This document shows, piece by piece, positions 34,987-41,781 of a DNA stretch of 57,190 bases (position 1 is the stretch's first letter; each line of letters starts with the position of its first letter). Where the stretch lies: the NCBI GenBank assembly GCA_903888615.1, contig CAISUE010000051.1, forward strand, positions 1-57,190. Direction: 5' to 3'. A model generated the notes under the pieces. That model searched no databases. It was not told where the DNA came from and was given only the letters and a program-made list of their open reading frames with translations. This DNA is from an uncultured Gammaproteobacteria bacterium (lineage in GTDB: Bacteria; Pseudomonadota; Gammaproteobacteria; CAISUE01). A program made the position numbers and the translations under genes.

Positions 34987-35027
34987 AGCATTGGCCCGGG
35001 GCTAACATCGTTAAGGCTCACAACCTT
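34987..35027. repeat. dispersed decayed repeat fragment downstream of infA
   Basis: The segment contains AGCATTGGCCCGGGGCTAAC and TTAAGGC. It aligns by eye with 56688-56734 (GGCGTTGCCCGGGGCTAAA ... TTAAGAC). CCCCG and CGGGG within it can also form a small hairpin that might end infA transcription. Confidence 0.5.
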
Positions 35028-35178
35028 ATGATAAGGGTATCTGTTCAGCACCTTTTTCTATTGCTTACGTAGATAGAGGCTAGCATCTCCTCACGCGATG
35101 GGAGCTTGGATACTAATAAGGTTAATTTTATTTCTCTGGGCTAAGGTTTAAAACTGACAGCCTTACTTTGGATAGCCC

Positions 35179-36744
35179 ATGTCTGCATTATTACTTGAAC
35201 GTCTACAAAATCCTGCTTTATATGACCACCCAGTCGCGTATTTTAAACTCATTGAAACCCATATTTCCTGGGTATTACTCACGGGTCACTTCGCATACAA
35301 AATTAAAAAACCCGTTAATTTTGATTTTCTGGATTTCTCTACCTTAGACAAACGGCGTTTTTACTGCCACCAAGAAGTGCGTGCTAATCAAGCCCTATCA
35401 CCCGACATTTATCTTGCCGCTCTTCCTTTAACCGGTAGTTCTGAAAACCCTTGTTTTTCAGGACAAGGCGAAACGTTTGAATATGCTATTTTGATGCATG
35501 AATTTCAACAAGATCGCTTATTGACCGAATTATTGAACCAACACGAATTAACCTCAAAAATTATCGATGATGTGGCGATTTTACTGGCGCGCTTTCATCA
35601 AAACGCTAGCGCCACCCCCCCCAACGCTGATTTTGGTAGCCCTCAACAAATCGCTAAACCCGTGTTACAAAACTTTAGTCAAATCGCACCGCTTTTAAGT
35701 GATCCCACGGATCTTGCACTGCTCAATTATTTAAAAAACTGGACTGAGCAAAGTAATGTATGTTTACGCGATACTTTTTTACAGCGTAAAGCGCAAGGCT
35801 TCATCAAAGAATGCCACGGTGATATTCACTTAGGCAATATCACTATGATCGGCGATAAACCGGTCATTTTTGATGCTATTGAATTTAATGATGAATTACG
35901 CTGGACGGATACTATCGCTGATCTCGCTTTTCTCGTTATGGATTTACATGTTAAACATTGTGACCCTTACGCCAATCAATTGACCAGTTATTATTTGGAA
36001 TATACTGGCGATTACACAGGCCTTGCCACTTTAAGTTATTATCTTTGTTATCGTGCTCTCGTTCGCGCTAAGGTGCAATTATTTAACTTAAACCATACCC
36101 ATCACTCAGAAGAACGCGATGCTATTTTAAGCCTTAGCCGCCATTATTTACATTTAGCAAAAAGTTTTACGATTAAAAAGCCTGCGGTATTATTTTTAAC
36201 CTCTGGCTTAGCTGGTTCGGGTAAATCCACTGTTTCTCAAACGCTGGTACGTGAGCGCGGTGTGATTCGCTTGCGTTCCGATGTGATTCGTAAACAATTG
36301 CATGATTTAGACCATTTAGAAAAATCCCACTCACCACTCAATCATCATATCTATTCTCTAGACGCCACCCAAAAAACCTATGAACGTTTAAATCTACTGG
36401 CTGAACACATCATCAACGCTGGCTTTTCCGTTGTGGTTGACGCCACTTTCTTGCAGCGCGCGCAACGAACGCAGTTTACTCAGTTAGCCGAACGCTTAGG
36501 GGTAAAGATGATCATTTTAGCGTGTGCAGCGCCTTTGAAAACATTAGGAGCGAGAATTGAATTGCGTCAAGCTGTCCATCGCGACCCTTCTGAAGCGACG
36601 CTCGATGTCTTGCATATGCAGCGACAAGATCAAGAATTACTGGTGCCAGAAGAGTTAGAAATGGCTCTGGTAATCGACGCTCAAGATGAACATCGGTACG
36701 CCACACTCAATAGTCGTGTAGATGCATTATTAGCCGCCCTATAA
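35179..36744 (+). CDS. bifunctional aminoglycoside phosphotransferase-like / AAA ATP-binding protein
   Basis: 521 aa fusion. The N-terminal part (about 1-330) is kinase-like: HFAYKIKKPVNFDFLDF contains a possible ATP-binding Lys, CHGDIHLGNI is the Brenner-type catalytic motif, and FDAIEFND the metal-binding motif. The C-terminal part (about 335-521) is a P-loop kinase domain with GLAGSGKST. Such fusions are common in proteobacteria and are annotated as bifunctional aminoglycoside phosphotransferase/ATP-binding proteins; the real substrates are unknown, and resistance should not be assumed. The gene appears complete with the ATG at 35179. Confidence 0.85.
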   Translation: MSALLLERLQNPALYDHPVAYFKLIETHISWVLLTGHFAYKIKKPVNFDFLDFSTLDKRRFYCHQEVRANQALSPDIYLAALPLTGSSENPCFSGQGETFEYAILMHEFQQDRLLTELLNQHELTSKIIDDVAILLARFHQNASATPPNADFGSPQQIAKPVLQNFSQIAPLLSDPTDLALLNYLKNWTEQSNVCLRDTFLQRKAQGFIKECHGDIHLGNITMIGDKPVIFDAIEFNDELRWTDTIADLAFLVMDLHVKHCDPYANQLTSYYLEYTGDYTGLATLSYYLCYRALVRAKVQLFNLNHTHHSEERDAILSLSRHYLHLAKSFTIKKPAVLFLTSGLAGSGKSTVSQTLVRERGVIRLRSDVIRKQLHDLDHLEKSHSPLNHHIYSLDATQKTYERLNLLAEHIINAGFSVVVDATFLQRAQRTQFTQLAERLGVKMIILACAAPLKTLGARIELRQAVHRDPSEATLDVLHMQRQDQELLVPEELEMALVIDAQDEHRYATLNSRVDALLAAL

Positions 36745-36857
36745 CATTAACTAACACTGCAAGGACACAGCAATCCAATAACAGCCAGCCACGAAAAATA
36801 GCCCTATTAGCGTGGGCTTCCGGTGCGTAGATACTGAATAAATTCAGAAGAAATTCC

Positions 36858-37508
36858 ATGAATAAACCCGACACGTTCGACGAGTTTGATAAAGACTTAC
36901 TCGCCGCTGAAAAACACCAGTTAGCTAAATGGTTACCCGACATATTTGGTTACTGCTTAGTCGCGTTAAGTGAGCAATGGTGTGCCCAAGATTTGCAAAG
37001 CAGTAAAATCCGAGCGCGTTTTGTGGCAAGCGCGCATTGCGCTACGCATAGCCACTTGATGACTCAACCTGACGCATTAGCGTTTGCTGACAATAGCCTC
37101 GATTGTTTAATCTATCATCATCAATTAGGCTACATCAATGACCTTAAACAACTGTTAACAGAAGCTGACCGAGTCTTGATAAGCCACGGCCAATTGATTT
37201 TCATTGATGTTAACCCGCAACGTCTTAGGGGTTGGTGGCAACGCTACATTAAAGGTAAACAGCCTGACCCAAAACAGCGGTATTCACGCTCAACCTTAAT
37301 AGCATCTTTAGCCGATAGCGCCTTCATGCTTGAAGAAAGTCAGCTTTTTTATAAACTTCCTTGGCGCACTTGGTCAATAATCGAAGCAGGTATTGCCAAA
37401 CTGTGGCCAAAAACCGCTGTAGCTTATGCGTTTCGCCTGCGCAAAAAAAGCCCGTGCTTCATCCCACCAGCCATTCCTTATCAAACTTTAGCACCTGCTA
37501 AGGTTTAA
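36858..37508 (+). CDS. class I SAM-methyltransferase-like protein (YafS-like)
   Basis: 216 aa. The pattern LPDIFGYCLVALSEQWCAQDL, then DALAFADNSLDCLIYHHQLGY, ADRVLISHGQLIFIDVNPQ and the later RLRGWWQRYIKG, follows the methyltransferase family near gloB/rnhA in many gammaproteobacteria. The usual GxGxG SAM-binding motif is absent or degenerate, so activity is uncertain. Its 3' end overlaps the convergent deoC by 4 bp. The substrate is unknown. Confidence 0.65.
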   Translation: MNKPDTFDEFDKDLLAAEKHQLAKWLPDIFGYCLVALSEQWCAQDLQSSKIRARFVASAHCATHSHLMTQPDALAFADNSLDCLIYHHQLGYINDLKQLLTEADRVLISHGQLIFIDVNPQRLRGWWQRYIKGKQPDPKQRYSRSTLIASLADSAFMLEESQLFYKLPWRTWSIIEAGIAKLWPKTAVAYAFRLRKKSPCFIPPAIPYQTLAPAKV

Positions 37509-38287
37509 ACCAGCGCCGAGGCTGCCAATAAATCTTTCAATAACGTGCTGGCGCCTAAACGAAACCGCTGTGGGTTAGGCCACGCCTCACCCATGATCAA
37601 CTGCGCTAATAACCAATACGATTTAGCTTGAAGTGCCGTTTTCACCCCACCTGCTGCTTTGAAACCGCGTTGGGGATCACCAAAAACTTTCAACGCCCCT
37701 AATAACACCACAGCGGCTTCCAACGTAGCGCCAAGGGTCACTTTACCTGTCGATGTCTTTAAAAAATCTGCTCCGCCTTCGAGGGCTGCTAAGCATAAAC
37801 ACTCTAAACAACGCTGATGTGTTACCAACCCACTTTCAACAATCGTTTTGAGTTTAACCTCAGGGCCACACACCTCTTTGCAAGCCTGAACAAATTCACG
37901 GATAAGCTTGGCATTATTGTCTATTAAAAACCGTTGATAAGGCACCACCACATCGATTTCAGTAGCACCTTGCAGCAAGCTCTGCTCAATCGCAGCCAAT
38001 ACCCTATCCAAGGAATCTGTGCCGCCGGGAAAATTAATCACCGTAGCGATTTGACAGTTTGCCGATGGGCTTAAGTTAGCACGGGCTGTGGCAACAAAGG
38101 CTGGCCATACACAAACAGCCGCTACCTGATGTTCAAAAGCCAAAACGCATAAACTTTTAATACGATCATCCGTCTCCGTAGCATTTAAAGCGGTTAAATC
38201 CAAGCAAGTGATTAACTGAGTCGCTTGAACAGTCGCTTTCATCGAATACACTTGCAAAGCATTTAAAAAAAAAGTGCTGTTATTCAT
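37505..38287 (-). CDS. deoC: deoxyribose-phosphate aldolase
   Basis: 260 aa class I aldolase that splits deoxyribose 5-phosphate into glyceraldehyde 3-phosphate and acetaldehyde. Active-site residues are in place: Asp in TEIDVVVPY, the Schiff-base Lys in FLKTSTGKV, and the second Lys in FKAAGGVKT. It lies 5 bp after a purine nucleoside phosphorylase gene, so the two form a nucleoside salvage operon. The N-terminus is uncertain: Met16 (38242) is also possible, and neither start has a good Shine-Dalgarno. Confidence 0.93.
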   Translation of the reverse strand: MNNSTFFLNALQVYSMKATVQATQLITCLDLTALNATETDDRIKSLCVLAFEHQVAAVCVWPAFVATARANLSPSANCQIATVINFPGGTDSLDRVLAAIEQSLLQGATEIDVVVPYQRFLIDNNAKLIREFVQACKEVCGPEVKLKTIVESGLVTHQRCLECLCLAALEGGADFLKTSTGKVTLGATLEAAVVLLGALKVFGDPQRGFKAAGGVKTALQAKSYWLLAQLIMGEAWPNPQRFRLGASTLLKDLLAASALV

Positions 38288-38292
38288 CGCTA

Positions 38293-39129
38293 TCAGGCAG
38301 TAAAGCTGGCAACGTACAAGCCTAATAAGTGAATTAACTTACCCGCACTGTCTTTGGCTTGACTGAGCGTTTCTTCGTGCGACAGACTTTGCTCATCCAT
38401 ACCCGCTGCTAAATTGGTGATAATCGCTACACCCAAGACTTTTAAACCCGCATGACGCGCTAAAATCACTTCTGCCACTGTCGACATTCCGACAGCATCC
38501 GCACCCAAGGTTCGAAAAGCGCGAATTTCTGCGGGCGTTTCAAACGTGGGCCCTAAGACACCCAAATAGACACCCGTTGCTAAGTTTTGACCTTGGTCAC
38601 TGGCTAATTGCAAAAACCGTGTGCGTAAATCTCGGTCATAAGCATTGTCCATCGGGACAAAACGTGATCCAACCGTATCATCATTGGGCCCCACCAAAGG
38701 ATTAATACCTTGGAAATTAATATGATCGGTGATGACCATTAAGTCACCCGGTCCTACTTCGGCTCGAAGCGAGCCTGAAGCATTGGTGATAACCACTTGT
38801 TCACAGCCCAAATGTCTTAAAGTGCGGATCATCACTTGCAAAGCCACTGCTGACGCACCTTCATAAAAATGCGCACGCCCTTGTAGGCACACGACATTCA
38901 CCCCTTGCCAAACACCGACGATCAAACGCCCCGAATGACCATAAACGGTGCTGACATGAAAACCTGGAATATCCCCGTAAGGGATAATAGCCAGCGGTTC
39001 AATGACATCGGCTAATGGGCCTAAACCACTACCCAAAATAATGGCTAACGCGGGTACAAAGCCTTGAGGTACTTTGGCTAAAATCAATGCCGCGGCTTGG
39101 GCTGGCAACGATAGACAAGGGTTAAGCAT
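38293..39129 (-). CDS. purine nucleoside phosphorylase (trimeric, PunA/XapA type)
   Basis: 278 aa. It cleaves purine (deoxy)nucleosides with phosphate in the cytoplasm. Motifs fit the trimeric family: GSGLG and GHSGRLIVG for phosphate, GRAHFYEG, VITNASGSLR, and the base-binding region with GMSTVAEVILARH and ITNLAAG. The Asn in ITNLAAG is typical of 6-oxopurine specificity. It is encoded directly before deoC, which uses the sugar phosphate that follows. Either symbol, punA or xapA, would be defensible. Confidence 0.92.
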   Translation of the reverse strand: MLNPCLSLPAQAAALILAKVPQGFVPALAIILGSGLGPLADVIEPLAIIPYGDIPGFHVSTVYGHSGRLIVGVWQGVNVVCLQGRAHFYEGASAVALQVMIRTLRHLGCEQVVITNASGSLRAEVGPGDLMVITDHINFQGINPLVGPNDDTVGSRFVPMDNAYDRDLRTRFLQLASDQGQNLATGVYLGVLGPTFETPAEIRAFRTLGADAVGMSTVAEVILARHAGLKVLGVAIITNLAAGMDEQSLSHEETLSQAKDSAGKLIHLLGLYVASFTA

Positions 39130-39215
39130 AAATAATCCTCAATAATTCATTCATTTTTATGTGATCACGATTATAAACATGCCACCCATAAGGTCATAAG
39201 GTAAAAAAACCCGCT

Positions 39216-40367
39216 TTAAGCTTTTTGCAACGTTTGCTGGGTACCACTGGTTGTCGTACTTCCCGAACTGCTAGCACTTTGTGAAGCAGTCATCTGCGCT
39301 TGCTGCGTGATCATTGCTACTGACGAACGTGATTGTTCAATTAACACCATCGATTGCAACATATCGGCTGTTTGTGTTTGTTGCCGGATTTGCTCTAATT
39401 CATACAAAGACTCCGCTTGCAGATAGAGGCTTTCACGTTGTAACTCTATCGGCGACGCTTGCTGAATACGATACATCCAACCATTGGCAGGATTTAATCG
39501 TCTCGTAGCCATCCAGTGGGTGATCGTATTTTGGGTAGGTGTTTGACCGGTATTGACAAAATTCGCTCCCAACTGAGCCGCTGGCGTTCCAGTCAAAGGC
39601 ACATTGGCTGCGGCAATTTTCAAAAGCGGTACGACCGCAGCTGATTGAACACTGGCTTCACGCGCTAAATTCAGCTGATACGTTGCATAATTAGTCGGCC
39701 CGCTGCCACCGGTAAAACTAGAACTGGTTAACATAGTGGGTGGCACTGCGTCACCGATCACTAAAGCAATGTATTGTTGACAAGCGGTGGCATTGTAAAA
39801 TTTAGGATCTATGCAGCTTTGCACGCTAAATTGTGCCAAAGCCGGTGGTGTGAGTAATAATTGCTGGCCTGACATCGTCATACCGCTAGCGGTAGCAGCA
39901 GCTGATTGAGTACTAGCCGCTGTCCCCCATAAAAGTGCTGAACTGGAAGAACTGTTCGGCACCGTTACCGCATAATCCGAGGTAGCTTGTTGCGCAATAG
40001 CGGTAGAGCTAGATAAACCCATTTGAATCGCTAAATCTTGTAACACGGTATCACTTCCGACAATCTGGGTGGCTGAACTAATCCCCGTAATATTGCTGAT
40101 GTAAGGGAAGTTAATAGCCGTTAATGCCGCTTGATTGGCTGTTTTTGTTGCCGGTGACGCTAAGGCATTCGCCGATAAAATCGCATCTAAATCTTGAGTG
40201 GTATCTTTAAAAGGTGTATAAGTCGGTGACCCCAAAAGATTCATACTAAACCCACTATACGTTTGCTCAGCCAACGCTAAGCAAGGCGTCAAAACGATGG
40301 CTAAACTACCCATCAAGCACCTTATTTTTAGCAGTGTCACACTAGCAACCGGGCGTTTCTTCATCAT
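39216..40367 (-). CDS. icmX: IcmX-like Dot/Icm type IVB secretion protein
   Basis: 383 aa. A signal peptide ends near residue 33 (CLALAEQ), so the protein is exported. The C-terminal third closely follows the pattern I recall for Legionella IcmX: WMATRRLNPANGWMYRIQQA, then SPIELQRESLYLQAESLYEL and a Gln-rich helical tail. A Cys pair in SCIDPKFYNATACQQY may form a disulfide. IcmX is a periplasmic or secreted protein needed for Dot/Icm function. Placement just after icmW supports the call, since Legionella also has icmW then icmX. It is shorter than Legionella IcmX, and an extra small gene lies between the two here. Confidence 0.82.
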   Translation of the reverse strand: MMKKRPVASVTLLKIRCLMGSLAIVLTPCLALAEQTYSGFSMNLLGSPTYTPFKDTTQDLDAILSANALASPATKTANQAALTAINFPYISNITGISSATQIVGSDTVLQDLAIQMGLSSSTAIAQQATSDYAVTVPNSSSSSALLWGTAASTQSAAATASGMTMSGQQLLLTPPALAQFSVQSCIDPKFYNATACQQYIALVIGDAVPPTMLTSSSFTGGSGPTNYATYQLNLAREASVQSAAVVPLLKIAAANVPLTGTPAAQLGANFVNTGQTPTQNTITHWMATRRLNPANGWMYRIQQASPIELQRESLYLQAESLYELEQIRQQTQTADMLQSMVLIEQSRSSVAMITQQAQMTASQSASSSGSTTTSGTQQTLQKA

Positions 40368-40387
40368 AAACAGAGTCTCTGATCAGC

Positions 40388-40406
40388 TTTTAGTCTTTCA
40401 CTAAAA
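40388..40406. repeat. small inverted repeat in the icmX leader
   Basis: TTTTAGT (40388-40394) pairs with ACTAAAA (40400-40406) around a 5-nt loop, 21 bp upstream of the icmX start. It could modulate expression of icmX relative to the upstream genes. It is short and AT-rich, so chance is possible. Confidence 0.35.
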
Positions 40407-40437
40407 ACCTGTCGTTATTTAAAAAACACGTACCACA

Positions 40438-40761
40438 TTAGCTATAAGAAATGGTACCTAGCGCCGTTTGAACATTGGTTTTAGCCGTTCCTGCGGAATT
40501 GGCTGCCGCTGCCGCCGAAGCTTCAATGGCGGCTGTCATCGCATCGGTAGCAGCACATAAATTTGCCAACAATAAGCTAGCTGTGTCATTGGGATACGCT
40601 GTTAACAAATACGTATTAGAGCTGGTATCACACAAATTAGTTTCTGCTGCTGAAGGCGCAGCATTGCTGTATTCGTAAGCATCTTCACTGTTAGCCATAC
40701 TGTGTTCTGACATGGCCAATAAAACGCTGGTTGCCATTATTTTCAACCATAATTTAGTCAT
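40438..40761 (-). CDS. small secreted protein between icmW and icmX
   Basis: 107 aa from the ATG at 40761. That start overlaps the icmW stop by 8 bp (ATGACTAA), which implies translational coupling; an in-frame ATG at 40797 would lengthen the overlap and add 12 residues. A signal peptide is clear (MTKLWLKIMATSVLLAM ... SMA, cut before NSEDAYEY). The mature part has two Cys (ETNLCDTS and LLANLCAATDAM) that could pair, then an Ala-rich helix (IEASAAAAANSAG). I recognise no family. It may be the split-off N-terminal part of IcmX or an additional periplasmic component of the secretion apparatus; both are inference. Confidence 0.75.
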   Translation of the reverse strand: MTKLWLKIMATSVLLAMSEHSMANSEDAYEYSNAAPSAAETNLCDTSSNTYLLTAYPNDTASLLLANLCAATDAMTAAIEASAAAAANSAGTAKTNVQTALGTISYS

Positions 40762-41215
40762 CTTGTTTACCTTCCAAAGCTCTTTTGACGAGATCAAACC
40801 GATCTGGTGAAAAAATACGCGCCATTAAACGCAAGCGCTCAAAGACAATATTCCGTCGTAAAAACAAACTGTTATTATCTTCTGGACTGAAAGAATTTTC
40901 TTCAGCATACATCAGTAATTTAGAGGCACAACCCGGGTGAATCACATCCATAGCGTGTAAAAATCGCAACGCCACACCCGTTTTTAATTGTGTCGTGATC
41001 GCAATTTGTAAATCTTGTTCGGCAAATTCATTGAAATTAACCGCATTAAGATTATCTAATTCTTGGCCAAGATTTTTAATGACTGCCTCAAATTCCGGTG
41101 AATTGCGGTCAAGAAACGTTTCCACGCCTTCCATAAAAGCAATGACCCGATAAATCATCGGATCAGGGTATTCACTCCAAAATTGTTGTACGGCAGTCGT
41201 GCTTAAATCAGGCAT
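40754..41215 (-). CDS. icmW: IcmW, Dot/Icm type IVB secretion adaptor
   Basis: 153 aa, the same size as Legionella IcmW (about 150). Diagnostic stretches include the start MPDLS, DPMIYRVIAFMEGVE, LGQELDNLN, LRFLHAMDVIHPG, LLMYAEE, LRRNIVFERLRLMARIF and VKRALEG. IcmW pairs with IcmS in the cytoplasm to form an adaptor that delivers effectors to the DotL coupling protein. It is acidic, as expected for such chaperones. It heads the icmW-small ORF-icmX unit and is divergent from rpoZ. icmV and dotA, often nearby in relatives, are not in the window. Confidence 0.95.
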   Translation of the reverse strand: MPDLSTTAVQQFWSEYPDPMIYRVIAFMEGVETFLDRNSPEFEAVIKNLGQELDNLNAVNFNEFAEQDLQIAITTQLKTGVALRFLHAMDVIHPGCASKLLMYAEENSFSPEDNNSLFLRRNIVFERLRLMARIFSPDRFDLVKRALEGKQDD

Positions 41216-41314
41216 AAAAAGGCACTCGAATCATTTATTAACCGTGCTAAGTGTTCATCATACAAAAATTTTACAACAAAAGGTAGCGCTGGTACCTTAA
41301 TGGGGTTAATAGCG

Positions 41315-41320
41315 TATAAT
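41315..41320 (+). promoter_or_regulatory. putative -10 box of rpoZ
   Basis: A perfect TATAAT lies 55 bp before the rpoZ ATG in the 159-bp region between divergent icmW and rpoZ. No good -35 is found at 16-18 bp. TTAAT motifs at 41297-41301 and 41306-41310 lie in the spacer. Confidence 0.45.
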
Positions 41321-41374
41321 GTCAAGCTCGTATCTTAAATATAGCCTAACATCCCATTTCTGAGGTTTATCCAT

Positions 41375-41644
41375 ATGGCGCGCATCACCGTAGAAGACTG
41401 TTTAACCAATACCCATAATCGCTTTGAACTCACGCTCCTGGCCGCTAGACGTGCACGTCAATTAGCCACTGGCAGAGATGAACCACGCGTTGAAGCTAAT
41501 AATGACAAAGTCACGGTCATTGCCTTACGCGAATTGGCTGCGAATAAAATCACGGTTGAAATGATCGATGAAATTGATGCGCGCCCCATCGAAGTTCCCT
41601 TACAAGCGTCGCCGATCATGGATGACGATGATTTCTTGGATTAA
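41375..41644 (+). CDS. rpoZ: DNA-directed RNA polymerase omega subunit
   Basis: 89 aa. The start MARITVEDCLTNTHNRFELT and the following LLAARRARQLATG, VTVIALRELAANKIT are textbook omega. It helps assemble the beta' subunit and can bind ppGpp. A Shine-Dalgarno-like TGAGG precedes the ATG. In most gammaproteobacteria rpoZ lies between gmk and spoT; here it stands alone between icmW (divergent) and fadE. Confidence 0.97.
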   Translation: MARITVEDCLTNTHNRFELTLLAARRARQLATGRDEPRVEANNDKVTVIALRELAANKITVEMIDEIDARPIEVPLQASPIMDDDDFLD

Positions 41645-41674
41645 TTAAAAAATCGTTTGCATCGCAGATTAAAG

Positions 41675-41747
41675 GGTATTGATTTTGATGCGTAGCTCTT
41701 CCCACCATGGGCGCCAGCGATTCAATACCGAACTTACGAGAGCGCCC
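41675..41747 (+). promoter_or_regulatory. possible alternative leader structures upstream of fadE
   Basis: GGTATTGA (41675-41682) can pair with TCAATACC (41722-41729), while GGGCGC (41709-41714) can pair with GCGCCC (41742-41747). The two stems interlock, so they would form a pseudoknot or be mutually exclusive, as in an attenuator or leader switch. Each stem is short, and chance occurrence is possible. Confidence 0.3.
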
Positions 41748-41781
41748 ACAAGACTCAAGCTAGGCAGTCAACTTTGTCATT

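Noticed and set aside
34788-35051. An 87-codon frame antisense to infA
   Set aside because: It is a shadow of infA extending into its downstream region, with no independent support.
36858-37508. A confident enzyme name for the methyltransferase-like protein
   Set aside because: The SAM-binding glycine motif is degenerate, so only a family-level description is justified.
41252-41275. GTAAA-N6-GTATG on the minus strand upstream of icmW, resembling a CpxR box
   Set aside because: Spacing is 6 instead of 5 and the second half is mismatched. The region is AT-rich, so chance is likely.
41296-41310. CTTAAT...TTAAT motif between icmW and rpoZ, resembling half-sites of the Legionella PmrA box
   Set aside because: The half-site period is 9 bp rather than 11 and the second half is incomplete. 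It lies in the presumed rpoZ promoter spacer on the strand away from icmW.
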